Shown: positions 14,932-22,987 of the stretch, in pieces | Layout: each line of letters starts with the position of its first letter | Numbering within the stretch: position 1 is the stretch's first letter | Assembly: GCA_030916565.1 (NCBI GenBank) | Contig: JAUPWL010000005.1 | Coordinates: forward strand, 1 to 37,371 | Direction: 5' to 3' | Length of the DNA stretch: 37,371 nt | DNA from: Patescibacteria group bacterium | GTDB taxonomy: Bacteria; Patescibacteriota; Saccharimonadia; Saccharimonadales; Saccharimonadaceae | Program-made: the position numbers and the translations under genes | Notes under the pieces: model-generated | Database searches by the model: none | Seen by the model: the letters and a program-made list of their open reading frames with translations, nothing else | Told to the model about the DNA's origin: nothing

Positions 14932-15336
14932 ATGCAGCCAGCAGATAACACTACACCAACACCAGCAGTCGCACCAACACCAACACCACAGCCAGAGAAA
15001 AAACCAGGTTTTTTCGCTCGGCTATTCGGTAAAAAATCAGCGTCTGCAGCGGCGCCAGTAGTGCCGCCGCACGAATCGCACACTCCGCCACCACGACTTG
15101 ACGATGTGCCACAGACTGATGCGTCTGTAGTACCATCTGTAGCACCAGTTAGCGATGTTGCTTCGGCACCTGCTGCACCTGTGGTACCTGTTGCTACGCC
15201 AGAAGTGACCGCTCCTACGGTACCTGTCGTAGAACCGGTTGCCGGTCCTGTCACTGCTGAACCAGTGGTAGCACAGCCAGTGACGCTCGCTCCTGCAGCA
15301 CCAACTCAGACGCCTCCTACAACTCCACAGGTTTAA
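14932..15336 (+). CDS. Pro/Ala/Val-rich low-complexity protein with amphipathic patch
   Basis: In this 134-aa protein almost half of the residues are Pro, Ala or Val, in PxAPVVP-like runs. The one non-repetitive element is KKPGFFARLFGKK (23-35), a basic aromatic patch likely to bind membrane or an acidic partner. There is no classical signal peptide and no transmembrane helix. SD AGAGGAA precedes the ATG, and a promoter and terminator make it monocistronic. It may be a peripheral membrane or envelope-tethered spacer protein; function unknown. Confidence 0.65.
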   Translation: MQPADNTTPTPAVAPTPTPQPEKKPGFFARLFGKKSASAAAPVVPPHESHTPPPRLDDVPQTDASVVPSVAPVSDVASAPAAPVVPVATPEVTAPTVPVVEPVAGPVTAEPVVAQPVTLAPAAPTQTPPTTPQV

Positions 15337-15352
15337 TACGATACTCATGTAC

Positions 15353-15385
15353 TATATGCCCCAACTTTGGGGCATATATTTATTT
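15353..15385 (+). terminator. Intrinsic terminator
   Basis: TATATGCCCCAA / TTGGGGCATATA stem, followed by TTTATTT, 16 nt after the stop of the Pro-rich gene. Confidence 0.85.
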
Positions 15386-15393
15386 ATGATTGT

Positions 15394-15422
15394 TTGACGT
15401 GGTATGCCGTCTATGCTAATAT
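15394..15422 (+). promoter_or_regulatory. Promoter TTGACG-17-TAATAT with extended -10
   Basis: TTGACG (15394-15399), a spacer ending TGC, and TAATAT (15417-15422). It drives the 621-aa membrane protein through an A-rich leader without SD. Confidence 0.7.
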
Positions 15423-15457
15423 CCGGATAGAATTCAAATTAAAACAAAAAAGTACCA

Positions 15458-17323
15458 ATGCCACGCGATCAAGAAAATCCATTTTCGGCGCCGTCACCGA
15501 TGGACGACAACCCAACAGTAGAAACTGTTGTTCCTGTTGTTGAACCTGAACAACGGGTAGAACATTTACCAGAGGCATGGTCAGCAGAAAAAGAACTTGA
15601 TAAAGAAGACATTCTGAGTCGTCAGATGATTATTGACGCGATTGGCCCCACACTCACAGCTAGACTGACTGTGAGTGCGCTCGAAAAACTAGGTAGCGAT
15701 TCGAAATTCAAAGAGGCACGTGCGGTACTTCGCGATATGAAGAACAAAGGACTCGGTGCTGTTATTGATGGCGATGAGTCATTGTCACAAACAATGGTGA
15801 ATGTCCTCCGGAAACATTTTCCGGGTGATTTTGATGTTGAGTCCGGCCACGAATCTGAACAAGATTTTTCGCCAACTGGCTTACCAAGCCAAGAAGAAGC
15901 TGACGTCATGAGCAGGGGGAAGATGAACCTCCGTAATTTTGCCAAAGAAGCATGGGGACTTGCTAAGGACATGGGAACTATGGCTGCAGGCGGTAAGCTA
16001 ACATATTGGTTGAATGGTATAGGTATTGCCAAGCTCGCCGAACGTCAGGAACGACAACGTGAAAAGTATTTGAATATGACAAGGCGTGAGCGTCGACGTG
16101 CAATGTTGGGCTATACATTTGTTGGGCTCGGTAGCGTCGCGATGTATATGTTGGCACGACATTATATTGCAGACGGTCATTCGCATGGCGGTTCTGGTGG
16201 TAATATGCCAAATCCGGATGATAAACCGCAGGCTCCTACGGTTATTGGTGAGCACCATGGTCATGGAGCATTTACGTATATACCAGACGAAGATCCAGCT
16301 CGGTCAAAATTGAAACACGGTAATGACTGGGGACCAGCGGTTGTTGGCACTCCTGACGATCATGGCAAACCTGCCGGATATGCACAGTTCTTTAACGAAC
16401 GATTAAAAAAGAGCCCTGAGCAATTAAGCGCAACGCTGAGCGAATTTGGACTCAATAGTAAAGACGGCGGTGCAATTAATGATTTGGCCGCTAAAATGCG
16501 TGCCGATCCAAAACTGATGGAGCAAAAATACAATCAGTTGATGGATCATGTGCGCGATTGGAAGACGTATGAAACAAGAAATGGTGGCGATGTCGGTAGT
16601 TACTATGAAAAGGTAAATCCTGATGGTAGCCTGACGCTTGCCTATGATGACTATGTGAACGAAGTTGCGAAAAAGGATGTCTATGGAGCGGACTGGGATC
16701 GCTATATTGTCATTGAAGGACCAAATGGTGAAAAGCATTATTTCCACCCTGCATGTGGTATGCAACCGTCACACTTCATACCGCCACGGCCGGTATATCA
16801 ACCACCGGTCTATCACGCGCAACAATACCATTCGACACCACAACCTACGTATCAGCCTCGTCCACGTACACCACAGGCTCCTCCTGTTTATCATGCACCT
16901 CCGCCACCTCAGGCACCACCACCAGAAGTGGCACCACCTCCTCCTCCACCTCCAACACGGCCACCAGAAGTGACGCCACCTCCAACACGGCCACCAGAAG
17001 TGACACCTCCGCCACCTCCACCGCCACCTCCACCTCCGCCACCACCTCCGGTGGAAGTGAAGGGTCCAACGCGTGGTGAATTCACACCGCAAGGTCCAGG
17101 TGATTTTGAGCCTGCTCCAAGACCAGTTGCGCCATCGATTGTTACACGCCCTGCTCCTAATGGCGGTAATATCGTTGATTCCATCTTTGGAGGTAATAGT
17201 GAAACGGGTATAAAGATTAATACACCAAATGCACCCAAGATTGACATACCGAAGATCTCAGGTCCAGTAGGATCGGCTGACGTAGGTAACGGTCCAATCT
17301 CTGGTATGCCAGAATCACCGTAA
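15458..17323 (+). CDS. Single-pass membrane protein with a long polyproline stalk
   Basis: This 621-aa protein has a disordered, acidic start (1-50), a helical, probably cytoplasmic region (50-200), and a basic stretch RRERRRAML (209-217) leading into one transmembrane helix at about 216-236. By the positive-inside rule the C-terminal two thirds lie outside. That part has a His/Gly linker, a folded region (about 290-435, including WDRYIVIEGPNGEKHYFHPACG), and a Pro-rich stalk with a run of 15 prolines and two tandem PPTRPPEVTP units, then a disordered tail. It is probably a surface or adhesion-type protein; no enzymatic motif is seen. Polyproline runs need EF-P for efficient translation. Confidence 0.75.
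   Translation: MPRDQENPFSAPSPMDDNPTVETVVPVVEPEQRVEHLPEAWSAEKELDKEDILSRQMIIDAIGPTLTARLTVSALEKLGSDSKFKEARAVLRDMKNKGLGAVIDGDESLSQTMVNVLRKHFPGDFDVESGHESEQDFSPTGLPSQEEADVMSRGKMNLRNFAKEAWGLAKDMGTMAAGGKLTYWLNGIGIAKLAERQERQREKYLNMTRRERRRAMLGYTFVGLGSVAMYMLARHYIADGHSHGGSGGNMPNPDDKPQAPTVIGEHHGHGAFTYIPDEDPARSKLKHGNDWGPAVVGTPDDHGKPAGYAQFFNERLKKSPEQLSATLSEFGLNSKDGGAINDLAAKMRADPKLMEQKYNQLMDHVRDWKTYETRNGGDVGSYYEKVNPDGSLTLAYDDYVNEVAKKDVYGADWDRYIVIEGPNGEKHYFHPACGMQPSHFIPPRPVYQPPVYHAQQYHSTPQPTYQPRPRTPQAPPVYHAPPPPQAPPPEVAPPPPPPPTRPPEVTPPPTRPPEVTPPPPPPPPPPPPPPPVEVKGPTRGEFTPQGPGDFEPAPRPVAPSIVTRPAPNGGNIVDSIFGGNSETGIKINTPNAPKIDIPKISGPVGSADVGNGPISGMPESP
16946..17005 (+). repeat. 30-bp tandem repeat in the Pro-rich coding region
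   Basis: Two copies of a 30-bp unit differing by one base (16946-16975 and 16976-17005). They are in frame and encode PPPTRPPEVT repeats. Further degenerate Pro codon repeats surround them, so copy number is likely to vary. Confidence 0.85.
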
Positions 17324-17350
17324 TATAGGTTAAAAACAAAAAAAACAAAC

Positions 17351-18649
17351 ATGCGCCAATTTATCAAAAACATCATCACGAGTATTCACATAAGGACCAT
17401 TAGTGTCTGTCTGTTTAGTGTGGCTGTTGTTGGTTTGTTGCCGGCAGCAGTTATGGCGTGGGGACCGGCGCGTGCGACGTTCACGATGCAGAATCCTGCG
17501 ACGTACGTCACATTCAATTCAATTACGAATAACCAGAATTTTGGCGATGAACGTAATTTTTATCGCATCCGCGATGTTGCGTCCAGCGCCGCCATGGATT
17601 TTGGTGACAGCGTTAACCTAACAGCAGGTAAAGAGTACGAAGCAGTCGTTTTCTTTCACAACAACGCGAACGCCAGTCTGAATGCGAACGGTACTGGTAT
17701 TGCTCAGGGTGCGTATGCTCGCGTTGAATTACCTGCGATTGTTCCCGCTGGAGCATCGAATGCCAATTCAGAAGCATTTGTCGGTGCATCGAATGCCAAT
17801 CCGCAACGAGTCTATGACTATATTTCGTTCAACAATACATCCAGTACCGACATGGCGTTACGCTTGGTTGCTGGGTCGGTTAAATATCAAAGCTATGGAC
17901 CGCATGACGGTGAGACATTAGCCGATGCGAACCTGTTCGGAACTACAGGGCAACCATTGGGTTACGATACATTGAACGGGGTGTTACCAGGATGTGACCG
18001 GTATTCGGGATATATCACATATCGGTTCAAGGCAATGCAGCCAAGCTTTACGTTCGCGAAGGATGTACGACTGAGCGGTACGAAGGCATGGCAAGATAAA
18101 TTGTCTGCAATACCAGGATCAACTGTTGAATATCGATTGACGTACAAAAACACTGGTGACACTGTTCAAAACAACGTCATCTTAAAGGATGTGTTACCAA
18201 AGGGCCTGACATATATCGCTGGATCAACCAAACTGTACACAACACTAACGCCTAGTGGTAAAACACTAACAGATGAAATCAGTCAGGGCGGTATGAATAT
18301 CGGATCGTATAATCCGGGCGGTGGAGCGTTTCTGACGTTCGCTGCTAAGGTTGACGGTGCATCGTGTACAACGCTCGTCAATAACGGCTATGCGGTGACT
18401 AATAACGGCGATTTAGGGGATAACTCGACGGTGACCGTGGGCGGTGAATGTACACTCCCGACGACCGGACCGGTTGAAATCGTGACAGGGTTTGTCGGTA
18501 TTGCTGCGATTACCATTGGCGTCGTCTATTACTTCAAGAGTCGTCGAGAGTTAGAAGATACCCTGATGAATGTTCAGGCTCATCATCCATCAAGTGTTCA
18601 GTCCGTGGAGCATCGACACGAACATAATCACGAACATACGAATAAATAA
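17351..18649 (+). CDS. Surface protein with DUF11 domain and LPTTG C-terminal anchor motif
   Basis: This 432-aa protein has an N-terminal signal peptide (basic start, hydrophobic 15-33, likely cut near AVMA, residue 36). Residues from about 230 to 340 resemble a DUF11 beta-sandwich (PGSTVEYRLTYKNTGD, ILKDVLPKGLTYI). Near the end comes LPTTG (369-373), then a transmembrane helix and KSRR, the layout of a sortase substrate. Unusually, about 37 residues follow, ending in a His-rich tail (HRHEHNHEH). In lineages without sortase, this ending may simply anchor by its helix. It directly follows the polyproline protein, with 27 nt between, and may share its transcript. The leader ends AAACAAAC before the ATG and has no SD. 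Confidence 0.8.
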   Translation: MRQFIKNIITSIHIRTISVCLFSVAVVGLLPAAVMAWGPARATFTMQNPATYVTFNSITNNQNFGDERNFYRIRDVASSAAMDFGDSVNLTAGKEYEAVVFFHNNANASLNANGTGIAQGAYARVELPAIVPAGASNANSEAFVGASNANPQRVYDYISFNNTSSTDMALRLVAGSVKYQSYGPHDGETLADANLFGTTGQPLGYDTLNGVLPGCDRYSGYITYRFKAMQPSFTFAKDVRLSGTKAWQDKLSAIPGSTVEYRLTYKNTGDTVQNNVILKDVLPKGLTYIAGSTKLYTTLTPSGKTLTDEISQGGMNIGSYNPGGGAFLTFAAKVDGASCTTLVNNGYAVTNNGDLGDNSTVTVGGECTLPTTGPVEIVTGFVGIAAITIGVVYYFKSRRELEDTLMNVQAHHPSSVQSVEHRHEHNHEHTNK

Positions 18650-18655
18650 TGGAGC

Positions 18656-18686
18656 AAAAAAATAACCCCCGTGGGGGTTATTTTTT
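18656..18686. terminator. Bidirectional intrinsic terminator
   Basis: A stem of AAATAACCCCC / GGGGGTTATTT with a 2-nt GT tip, A-rich on one side and T-rich on the other. It serves the surface protein gene and the convergent gene ending at 18685. Confidence 0.9.
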
Positions 18687-19326
18687 ATTCTTCCGTGGCT
18701 TTTGGTCGAGAAAGATAATCGATTTCTTTGATGATATCAAGCAGCGCTTCGGCACGACGCGCTTCATCCTCGATGGCTTTCGCTGCTTCGTGGGCTGGTG
18801 CAATCAGACTTTCGTCATCAGTAGAACGGATGAGTAACAGATACGTATCAAACTTTTCTTCTGGCGATACTGTGAGTTTATCGACGAGTGGCCGTAGCTC
18901 ATTCAATGCGTCATTTTTAATGTCTGCTAGGGGACCGGTCACAGTGACAGGTCCTGCAGCGCCGTTATCAGATGGTTGAGTGACAATTGGGTCAGAGTTT
19001 GTTTCGATAAAATCTGTGCTGTTATTGCCATCATTCGTTGGTGGTGTGAGAGGTGAGATAACAGGTGAACTATCAGTCGGCTGTGGTCCAACCGGTGAAC
19101 CACCAAACAGCGGAGAAGGTTCTATTGTTGCAGGTGAGATGGTTGCGTACGAAGATGGCGCCACAGGAGAGTTCGGTGGAACAATAGGTGGTAACTCAAT
19201 ACTACTCAGAGGGCCTGTAGTAGCGTCGGATGACGATGCACTTGATGTGTCTCCGCCACTTGCGGCATTAGCGACGCTATCGAGCGCCTTGGCTAAATCC
19301 TGTTCGTCTGCTGCTATTTCGGTCAT
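18685..19326 (-). CDS. Hypothetical protein: Pro/Ser/Thr linker plus helical C-terminal domain
   Basis: The protein is 213 aa from the ATG at 19326, which has AGAGG 5 nt upstream; a GTG two codons earlier is less likely. Residues 1-120 are low complexity, rich in Pro, Ser, Thr and Gly. Residues 125-213 form a compact, probably helical domain (NDALNELRPLVDKLTVSPEEKFDTYL split by short loops, then EAAKAIEDEARRAEALLDIIKEIDYL in two parts). It has no signal peptide and no Cys. Its neighbours suggest an envelope-related or scaffold role, but this is inference. Confidence 0.65.
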   Translation of the reverse strand: MTEIAADEQDLAKALDSVANAASGGDTSSASSSDATTGPLSSIELPPIVPPNSPVAPSSYATISPATIEPSPLFGGSPVGPQPTDSSPVISPLTPPTNDGNNSTDFIETNSDPIVTQPSDNGAAGPVTVTGPLADIKNDALNELRPLVDKLTVSPEEKFDTYLLLIRSTDDESLIAPAHEAAKAIEDEARRAEALLDIIKEIDYLSRPKATEE

Positions 19327-19356
19327 GCCCACCTCTATTTAACTTATGCTTTTAAA

Positions 19357-19386
19357 AGTGTATCATATACATATAAAAGCTCGCAA
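19357..19386 (-). promoter_or_regulatory. Promoter TTGCGA-18-TACACT
   Basis: On the minus strand TTGCGA (19381-19386), an 18-bp spacer ending TGA, and TACACT (19357-19362), upstream of the gene starting at 19326. Confidence 0.5.
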
Positions 19387-19397
19387 CAGGAGAAAGT

Positions 19398-20441
19398 ATG
19401 CTTGACGATACAAATGTACTAAAACAACGTGATCCATCTAATGCACTCGGTGTTGCGGCGGAGCAGTGGAAACAGGTTGAATTTGATGCGGCAGTTGTCG
19501 ATGGCGATTACGACAAACGTCCGATTACCAAGGTCGTTGTTGCTGGAATGGGTGGTAGCGCCCTCGCGGCGCTACTGGCGAAAGCATGGCTAGAGCAGAC
19601 ACTGACGATACCATTTGAGGTAGTGCGCGAGTACGATTTGCCAGCATATGTTGATACGTCAACGTTAGTCATAGCAAGCAGTTATTCTGGCAATACCGAA
19701 GAAACTGTTGGGGCACTGGCTGAGGCTCAGCAACGCGGTGCGCAAGTCGGTGTATTGGCGGCAGGGGGTACATTAGTTGAGGTTGCCGAGCAACAAAATA
19801 TTGCGCGCGTTGTGGTGCCAGCGGGCCTGCAGCCACGCATGGCAGTACTGTTTAACCTCAAGGCGCTCGTGACACTACTGGCACATTTTGAAGTTGTAGA
19901 TGGCTCTCTTGTCGATGAACTGTCTCGATACGGACAATGGTTAAAGGACGAATCAGCAAAGTGGTTACCGGAAGTAACGACAGATAAAAATGAAGCTAAA
20001 CAATGGGCGCTCATGGCGACCGGTAAGACCGGTGTGTTCTACGGTGGGCGTATCACTGGACCAGTTGCATATAAATGGAAGATTAGCTGGAATGAAAACG
20101 CTAAAAATGTTTCGATGTGGAATATCTATCCAGAAACAAATCACAATGAATTCATTGGTTGGTCGTCGCATCCTGTCGATAAGCCATTCGCTGTATTTGA
20201 TTTAAGGAGTTCATTTGAACATCCACGCATCCTCAAAAGGTTCGACGTGAGTGATCGATTACTAAGCGGCCTACGACCAAAGTCTATACCAATTAATTTG
20301 GCGGGCGATTCAGTATTGGCGCAGATGCTTTGGGGAAGTATTTTGGCGGATTTCGTCAGTATTTACCTCGCAATTCTCAATGGCGTTGATCCGACACCGG
20401 TCAATCTGATTGAGTCGTTCAAAGCTGAAATGGCGAAATAA
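19398..20441 (+). CDS. Bifunctional phosphoglucose/phosphomannose isomerase-type SIS protein
   Basis: This 347-aa protein has two SIS (sugar isomerase) domains. The first has VVAGMGGSALAALL and the signature ASSYSGNTEETV; the middle has NENAKNV and NIYPETNHNEFIGW; the end is VNLIESFKAEM. These are hallmarks of the archaeal-type PGI/PMI family, which interconverts glucose-6-P or mannose-6-P with fructose-6-P. It has SD AGGAGAAA. In a reduced genome it may replace the classical pgi gene and would supply glucose-6-P to the zwf product encoded at 31281-32570. Substrate range is not visible from sequence. Confidence 0.88.
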   Translation: MLDDTNVLKQRDPSNALGVAAEQWKQVEFDAAVVDGDYDKRPITKVVVAGMGGSALAALLAKAWLEQTLTIPFEVVREYDLPAYVDTSTLVIASSYSGNTEETVGALAEAQQRGAQVGVLAAGGTLVEVAEQQNIARVVVPAGLQPRMAVLFNLKALVTLLAHFEVVDGSLVDELSRYGQWLKDESAKWLPEVTTDKNEAKQWALMATGKTGVFYGGRITGPVAYKWKISWNENAKNVSMWNIYPETNHNEFIGWSSHPVDKPFAVFDLRSSFEHPRILKRFDVSDRLLSGLRPKSIPINLAGDSVLAQMLWGSILADFVSIYLAILNGVDPTPVNLIESFKAEMAK

Positions 20442-21677
20442 TTAATGGAATTGTCGCAGTGCCTCGATAGGGTTTTTGCGTGCTGCCAAAATCGCAGGAT
20501 AAAGACCAAAAACTATTCCGACAATAAGTGATGTACCCATGGATGCTCCAACAATCGACCATCCGAATACGGGATCGAATGTCAGAAAGCTACGGGCAAT
20601 ACTGAACGCAATAATGTAACCAGCAAAGTAACCAGCGATACCGCCGGCGAGACTCATGACGAGTGATTCGATGAGAAATTGCCAAACGATATGGATGTTG
20701 CTGGCTCCTAATGCTTTGCGGATACCGATTTCGCGTGTTCGCTCGGTGACGCTGACGAGCAAGATATTCATAATACCGATGCCACCAACAATGAGCGAGA
20801 TACTTGCAACGGCCGTGAGGCTGGCTGACACCGTTGAGAATAGTTGTGTTGATGGACGGGCGAGGTCACCATCTGTCAGGATGACAAAATCTTTTTCGCC
20901 ATGATGATTACGGGTGAGTTTTTCGTTTACTTGACGTAATACTTCCGGAAATTTGTCTGTGCTAGTGGCGCGGATGTTGATCTGTTGAATGGTTGCGATA
21001 CCCTGGTTAAAGCCTTTGCCGCTTTGGAGATTGATAATAGCCGCGTGGTCGAAATCGACGTTATTAAAGTTAATCGGGTTGTTTTGGCGCTTGAGGATGC
21101 CGATGACGGTGAATTGGACGCCGTGCGTGGTAAAAGTGCGGCCAACCGATGTGTCGGTGCCAAACAGATCAATTGATAATTGGTGGCCAATAACCGCCGT
21201 GTCGTCATTGGTCACGGTATCGATAAACTGACCTTCGGCCATTGGTATTGTTGCCACATCGGTCATACCGGGAGTTGTTGCGATAATCTGAATATTACGC
21301 GGACGGCTACTATCAGATGATACGGATCCGCCAAGGATCATAATCGGAGCAACTGCAGTGACATGGTCGATGTCTTCAATATCTTTGACGTCTCGCTCGG
21401 TCAGACTACTGGTCATTTCACTTCCGCTAATATTAGCGGTGATTGTATTAATCTGTGATTCACGATCGGGTGTCCCTGGCCGTATGACAGCAATGGTGCC
21501 ACCGAGCTGATCGACTTGGTTGTTCACGATTTGTGCGGCGCCAGCACTGAGCGATAGGATAACAACGATGCTTGAGATACCAATAGTAACACCAAGAATA
21601 GTGAGCGCCGTTCGCATGCGATTGCTACGGAGAGATTCATAGGCATTGGTGAGGTGATGTCCAACGAGCAGGCGCAC
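20442..21677 (-). CDS. MacB-like ABC transporter permease
   Basis: This 411-aa protein has the MacB/FtsX-type topology: one N-terminal transmembrane helix (about 21-47), a large external domain (about 50-285) and three C-terminal helices. The FtsX core VTERTREIGIRKALGAS links helices 2 and 3. The external part is a typical MacB periplasmic-core domain. Such transporters use mechanotransmission to drive efflux or envelope processes. Its start overlaps the ATPase gene by 1 nt, so they form one exporter. Its stop abuts the convergent isomerase with no gap. Confidence 0.92.
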   Translation of the reverse strand: MRLLVGHHLTNAYESLRSNRMRTALTILGVTIGISSIVVILSLSAGAAQIVNNQVDQLGGTIAVIRPGTPDRESQINTITANISGSEMTSSLTERDVKDIEDIDHVTAVAPIMILGGSVSSDSSRPRNIQIIATTPGMTDVATIPMAEGQFIDTVTNDDTAVIGHQLSIDLFGTDTSVGRTFTTHGVQFTVIGILKRQNNPINFNNVDFDHAAIINLQSGKGFNQGIATIQQINIRATSTDKFPEVLRQVNEKLTRNHHGEKDFVILTDGDLARPSTQLFSTVSASLTAVASISLIVGGIGIMNILLVSVTERTREIGIRKALGASNIHIVWQFLIESLVMSLAGGIAGYFAGYIIAFSIARSFLTFDPVFGWSIVGASMGTSLIVGIVFGLYPAILAARKNPIEALRQFH

Positions 21678-22456
21678 TAAGCGGTTTCAACTTTCTGACT
21701 CTTTTTTGATTTTTTGCCAAGTTTTCTTTTGGGTGCGACCGCTGGTTTGGCGGGGCGGGGTAACTGTGTGTCGGTATCGATGCGACCATCAATCATATGA
21801 ATGACGCGACTCGCGTAGCTCGTCAGGGCTGGGTTGTGCGTGACCATAATAATAGTGTTACCGTGACGATGGATGTCTGCTAGTTCTTCCATGATGACAT
21901 GAGAACTACGGCTGTCGAGGTTTCCGGTTGGTTCGTCCGCTAGTACAATTGCTGGATTGTTAACGAGGGCACGGGCGATTGCCACGCGTTGCGTCTGACC
22001 GCCAGATAGCTGCCATGGCATATAATATTCGCGCTCAGATAGATGAAACGTTGCGAGCACTTTGCTGGCCGCCTGGAGACGTTTTGTCGTAGGGTAGCCC
22101 TGGTAGGTGAGGGGTAGGGCGACATTTTCGATAACATTCATGCGCGATACGAGATTGAAGCTTTGGAATACAAATCCAATCTGATCGCTACGGATGCGCG
22201 CTCGATGTGATGACGACATTGTATTAACAGGTATGCCATCCAATAGGTATTCGCCATCATCTGCGTGGTCTAGGAGACCTAGGATGTTCAGGAGCGTTGT
22301 CTTGCCGCAGCCACTCGGACCCATAATGGCAACGAATTCGCCTTTTTGAATTGTCAGATTGATATTGTCGAGTACGGTATGCTCGACTTCACCCATACCA
22401 TACCTTTTTGTAAGGCCATCAAGAGCAATAACCGGTGCGGTTGCATCAATCGTCAT
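21677..22456 (-). CDS. MacB/LolD-type ABC transporter ATPase
   Basis: This 259-aa ATP-binding subunit has Walker A GPSGCGKT (46-53), Q-loop FVFQSFNL, signature LSGGQTQRVAIARAL (from 150; QTQ instead of the usual QQQ) and Walker B IVLADEPTGNLD (170-181), with the H-loop in MVTHNP. It pairs with the permease encoded immediately downstream. The C-terminal 25 residues are basic and Pro-rich (KPAVAPKRKLGKKSKKS), an extension beyond the standard domain. Substrate unknown. Confidence 0.95.
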   Translation of the reverse strand: MTIDATAPVIALDGLTKRYGMGEVEHTVLDNINLTIQKGEFVAIMGPSGCGKTTLLNILGLLDHADDGEYLLDGIPVNTMSSSHRARIRSDQIGFVFQSFNLVSRMNVIENVALPLTYQGYPTTKRLQAASKVLATFHLSEREYYMPWQLSGGQTQRVAIARALVNNPAIVLADEPTGNLDSRSSHVIMEELADIHRHGNTIIMVTHNPALTSYASRVIHMIDGRIDTDTQLPRPAKPAVAPKRKLGKKSKKSQKVETA

Positions 22457-22467
22457 AGGTACTATCT

Positions 22468-22473
22468 ATTATA
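22468..22473 (-). promoter_or_regulatory. -10 element of the ABC transporter pair
   Basis: On the minus strand TATAAT, 11 nt before the ATG at 22456, giving a very short leader. Confidence 0.45.
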
Positions 22474-22573
22474 GGTAGTCTGAATAGAGGTACGCAACCA
22501 CAAGCGCATGTTATTTCGACAACTGAATAAGTTTGAGATGTCTCTGGTAAAATAATGTATGGAAATCCGACAA

Positions 22574-22600
22574 GGAGAGATGTCCGAGTGGTTGAAGGTG
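22574..22600 (+). pseudogene. 5' half of a tRNA-Ser, orphaned
   Basis: The 27 nt beginning GGAGAGATGTCCGAGTGG match the acceptor 5' strand and D-arm of the intact tRNA-Ser at 22717 at 25 positions. No serine anticodon arm, variable arm or T-arm follows; unrelated structured sequence takes over. It looks like a tRNA remnant left by insertion or recombination. Confidence 0.75.
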
Positions 22601-22601
22601 A

Positions 22602-22690
22602 GAACTGCCGGTGGCAGTTCGCAAGGCCACGTCGCGGATAGGCTATGACTATCCGACCGACTGGCGGGGTCGCGGAACGTGACCACGCTT
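22602..22690 (+). other. Hairpin-rich insert between the tRNA half and the intact tRNA
   Basis: Three stems can be drawn: GAACTGCC-GGT-GGCAGTTC (22602-22620), GGATAG/CTATCC in the middle, and GGTCGC-GGAAC-GTGACC close to 22685. It is GC-rich relative to its surroundings and non-coding. After it, CCACGCTTGGAACGC resembles the anticodon arm of the intact tRNA-Ser. I considered a group I intron, but it is too short and has no second exon. Confidence 0.55.
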
Positions 22691-22699
22691 GGAACGCTG

Positions 22700-22705
22700 T
22701 ATAAT
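22700..22705 (+). promoter_or_regulatory. -10 of tRNA-Ser(GGA)
   Basis: TATAAT preceded by TG, 11 nt before the mature tRNA 5' end. No clear -35 is seen. Confidence 0.55.
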
Positions 22706-22716
22706 GGTCAAATCGT

Positions 22717-22806
22717 GGAGAGGTGTCCGAGTGGTTGAAGGAGCACGCTTGGAAAGCGTGTATGGCAGCAATGTTATCGCAGGTTCGAATCCTGTTCTCT
22801 CCGCCA
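22717..22806 (+). tRNA. tRNA-Ser(GGA), CCA encoded
   Basis: This 90-nt class II tRNA has acceptor GGAGAGG/TCTCTCC, anticodon stem CACGC/GCGTG with anticodon GGA (22751-22753), a long variable arm, a T-arm with GGTTCGAATCC, discriminator G and encoded CCA ending at 22806. It reads UCC/UCU codons. Confidence 0.97.
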
Positions 22807-22809
22807 AAA
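22789..22809 (+). repeat. Direct repeat copy 1: tRNA-Ser 3' end
   Basis: 21 nt covering the T-arm 3' side, acceptor 3' strand, CCA and three A's, identical to 22967-22987. Layout resembles an integrase attachment core at a tRNA 3' end. Confidence 0.85.
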
Positions 22810-22843
22810 ATAAAGACCAGACATTTGTCTGGTCTTTATTTTT
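22806..22843 (+). terminator. Terminator of tRNA-Ser(GGA)
   Basis: A near-perfect hairpin with TAAAGACCAGACA on the left arm and its complement on the right, ending in TTTATTTTT. Confidence 0.9.
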
Positions 22844-22966
22844 GCGAACAGGGTTTGAACCTGCGCTTTTGCAAAGCAAAAGTCGCAAGGTTCGGTGTAG
22901 TGAATGCAGCAAAGAAAAGCACGAAGTATTTTTCTGAGCGAATGAACGGAGGAGACGCTAGCCGAT

Positions 22967-22987
22967 ATCCTGTTCTCTCCGCCAAAA
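22967..22987 (+). repeat. Direct repeat copy 2: orphan tRNA-Ser 3' end
   Basis: Identical 21-nt copy of the tRNA 3' end, 178 bp downstream, not attached to a complete tRNA. It is again followed by its own hairpin terminator. Confidence 0.85.

Larger units (their letters stand above)
22780..22866. repeat. Extended inverted repeat of the tRNA T-arm around the terminator
   Basis: GCAGGTTCGAATCCTGTTC of the tRNA reappears inverted downstream as the complement of GCAGGTTCAAACCCTGTTC (17 of 19 identical), on the other side of the terminator palindrome. The inverted copy lacks the final CTCTCC stretch. Confidence 0.8.

Noticed and set aside
16946-17005. CRISPR-like repeat
   Set aside because: The repeats are adjacent, in frame and encode Pro-rich units; there are no spacers.
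16769-17379. Long minus-strand frames rich in Gly, Trp or Val opposite the polyproline region
   Set aside because: They are shadows of the repeated CCN codons on the plus strand.
22574-22806. Group I intron in tRNA-Ser
   Set aside because: The interval is far too short, no P3/P7 core is visible, and the downstream tRNA is complete in itself.
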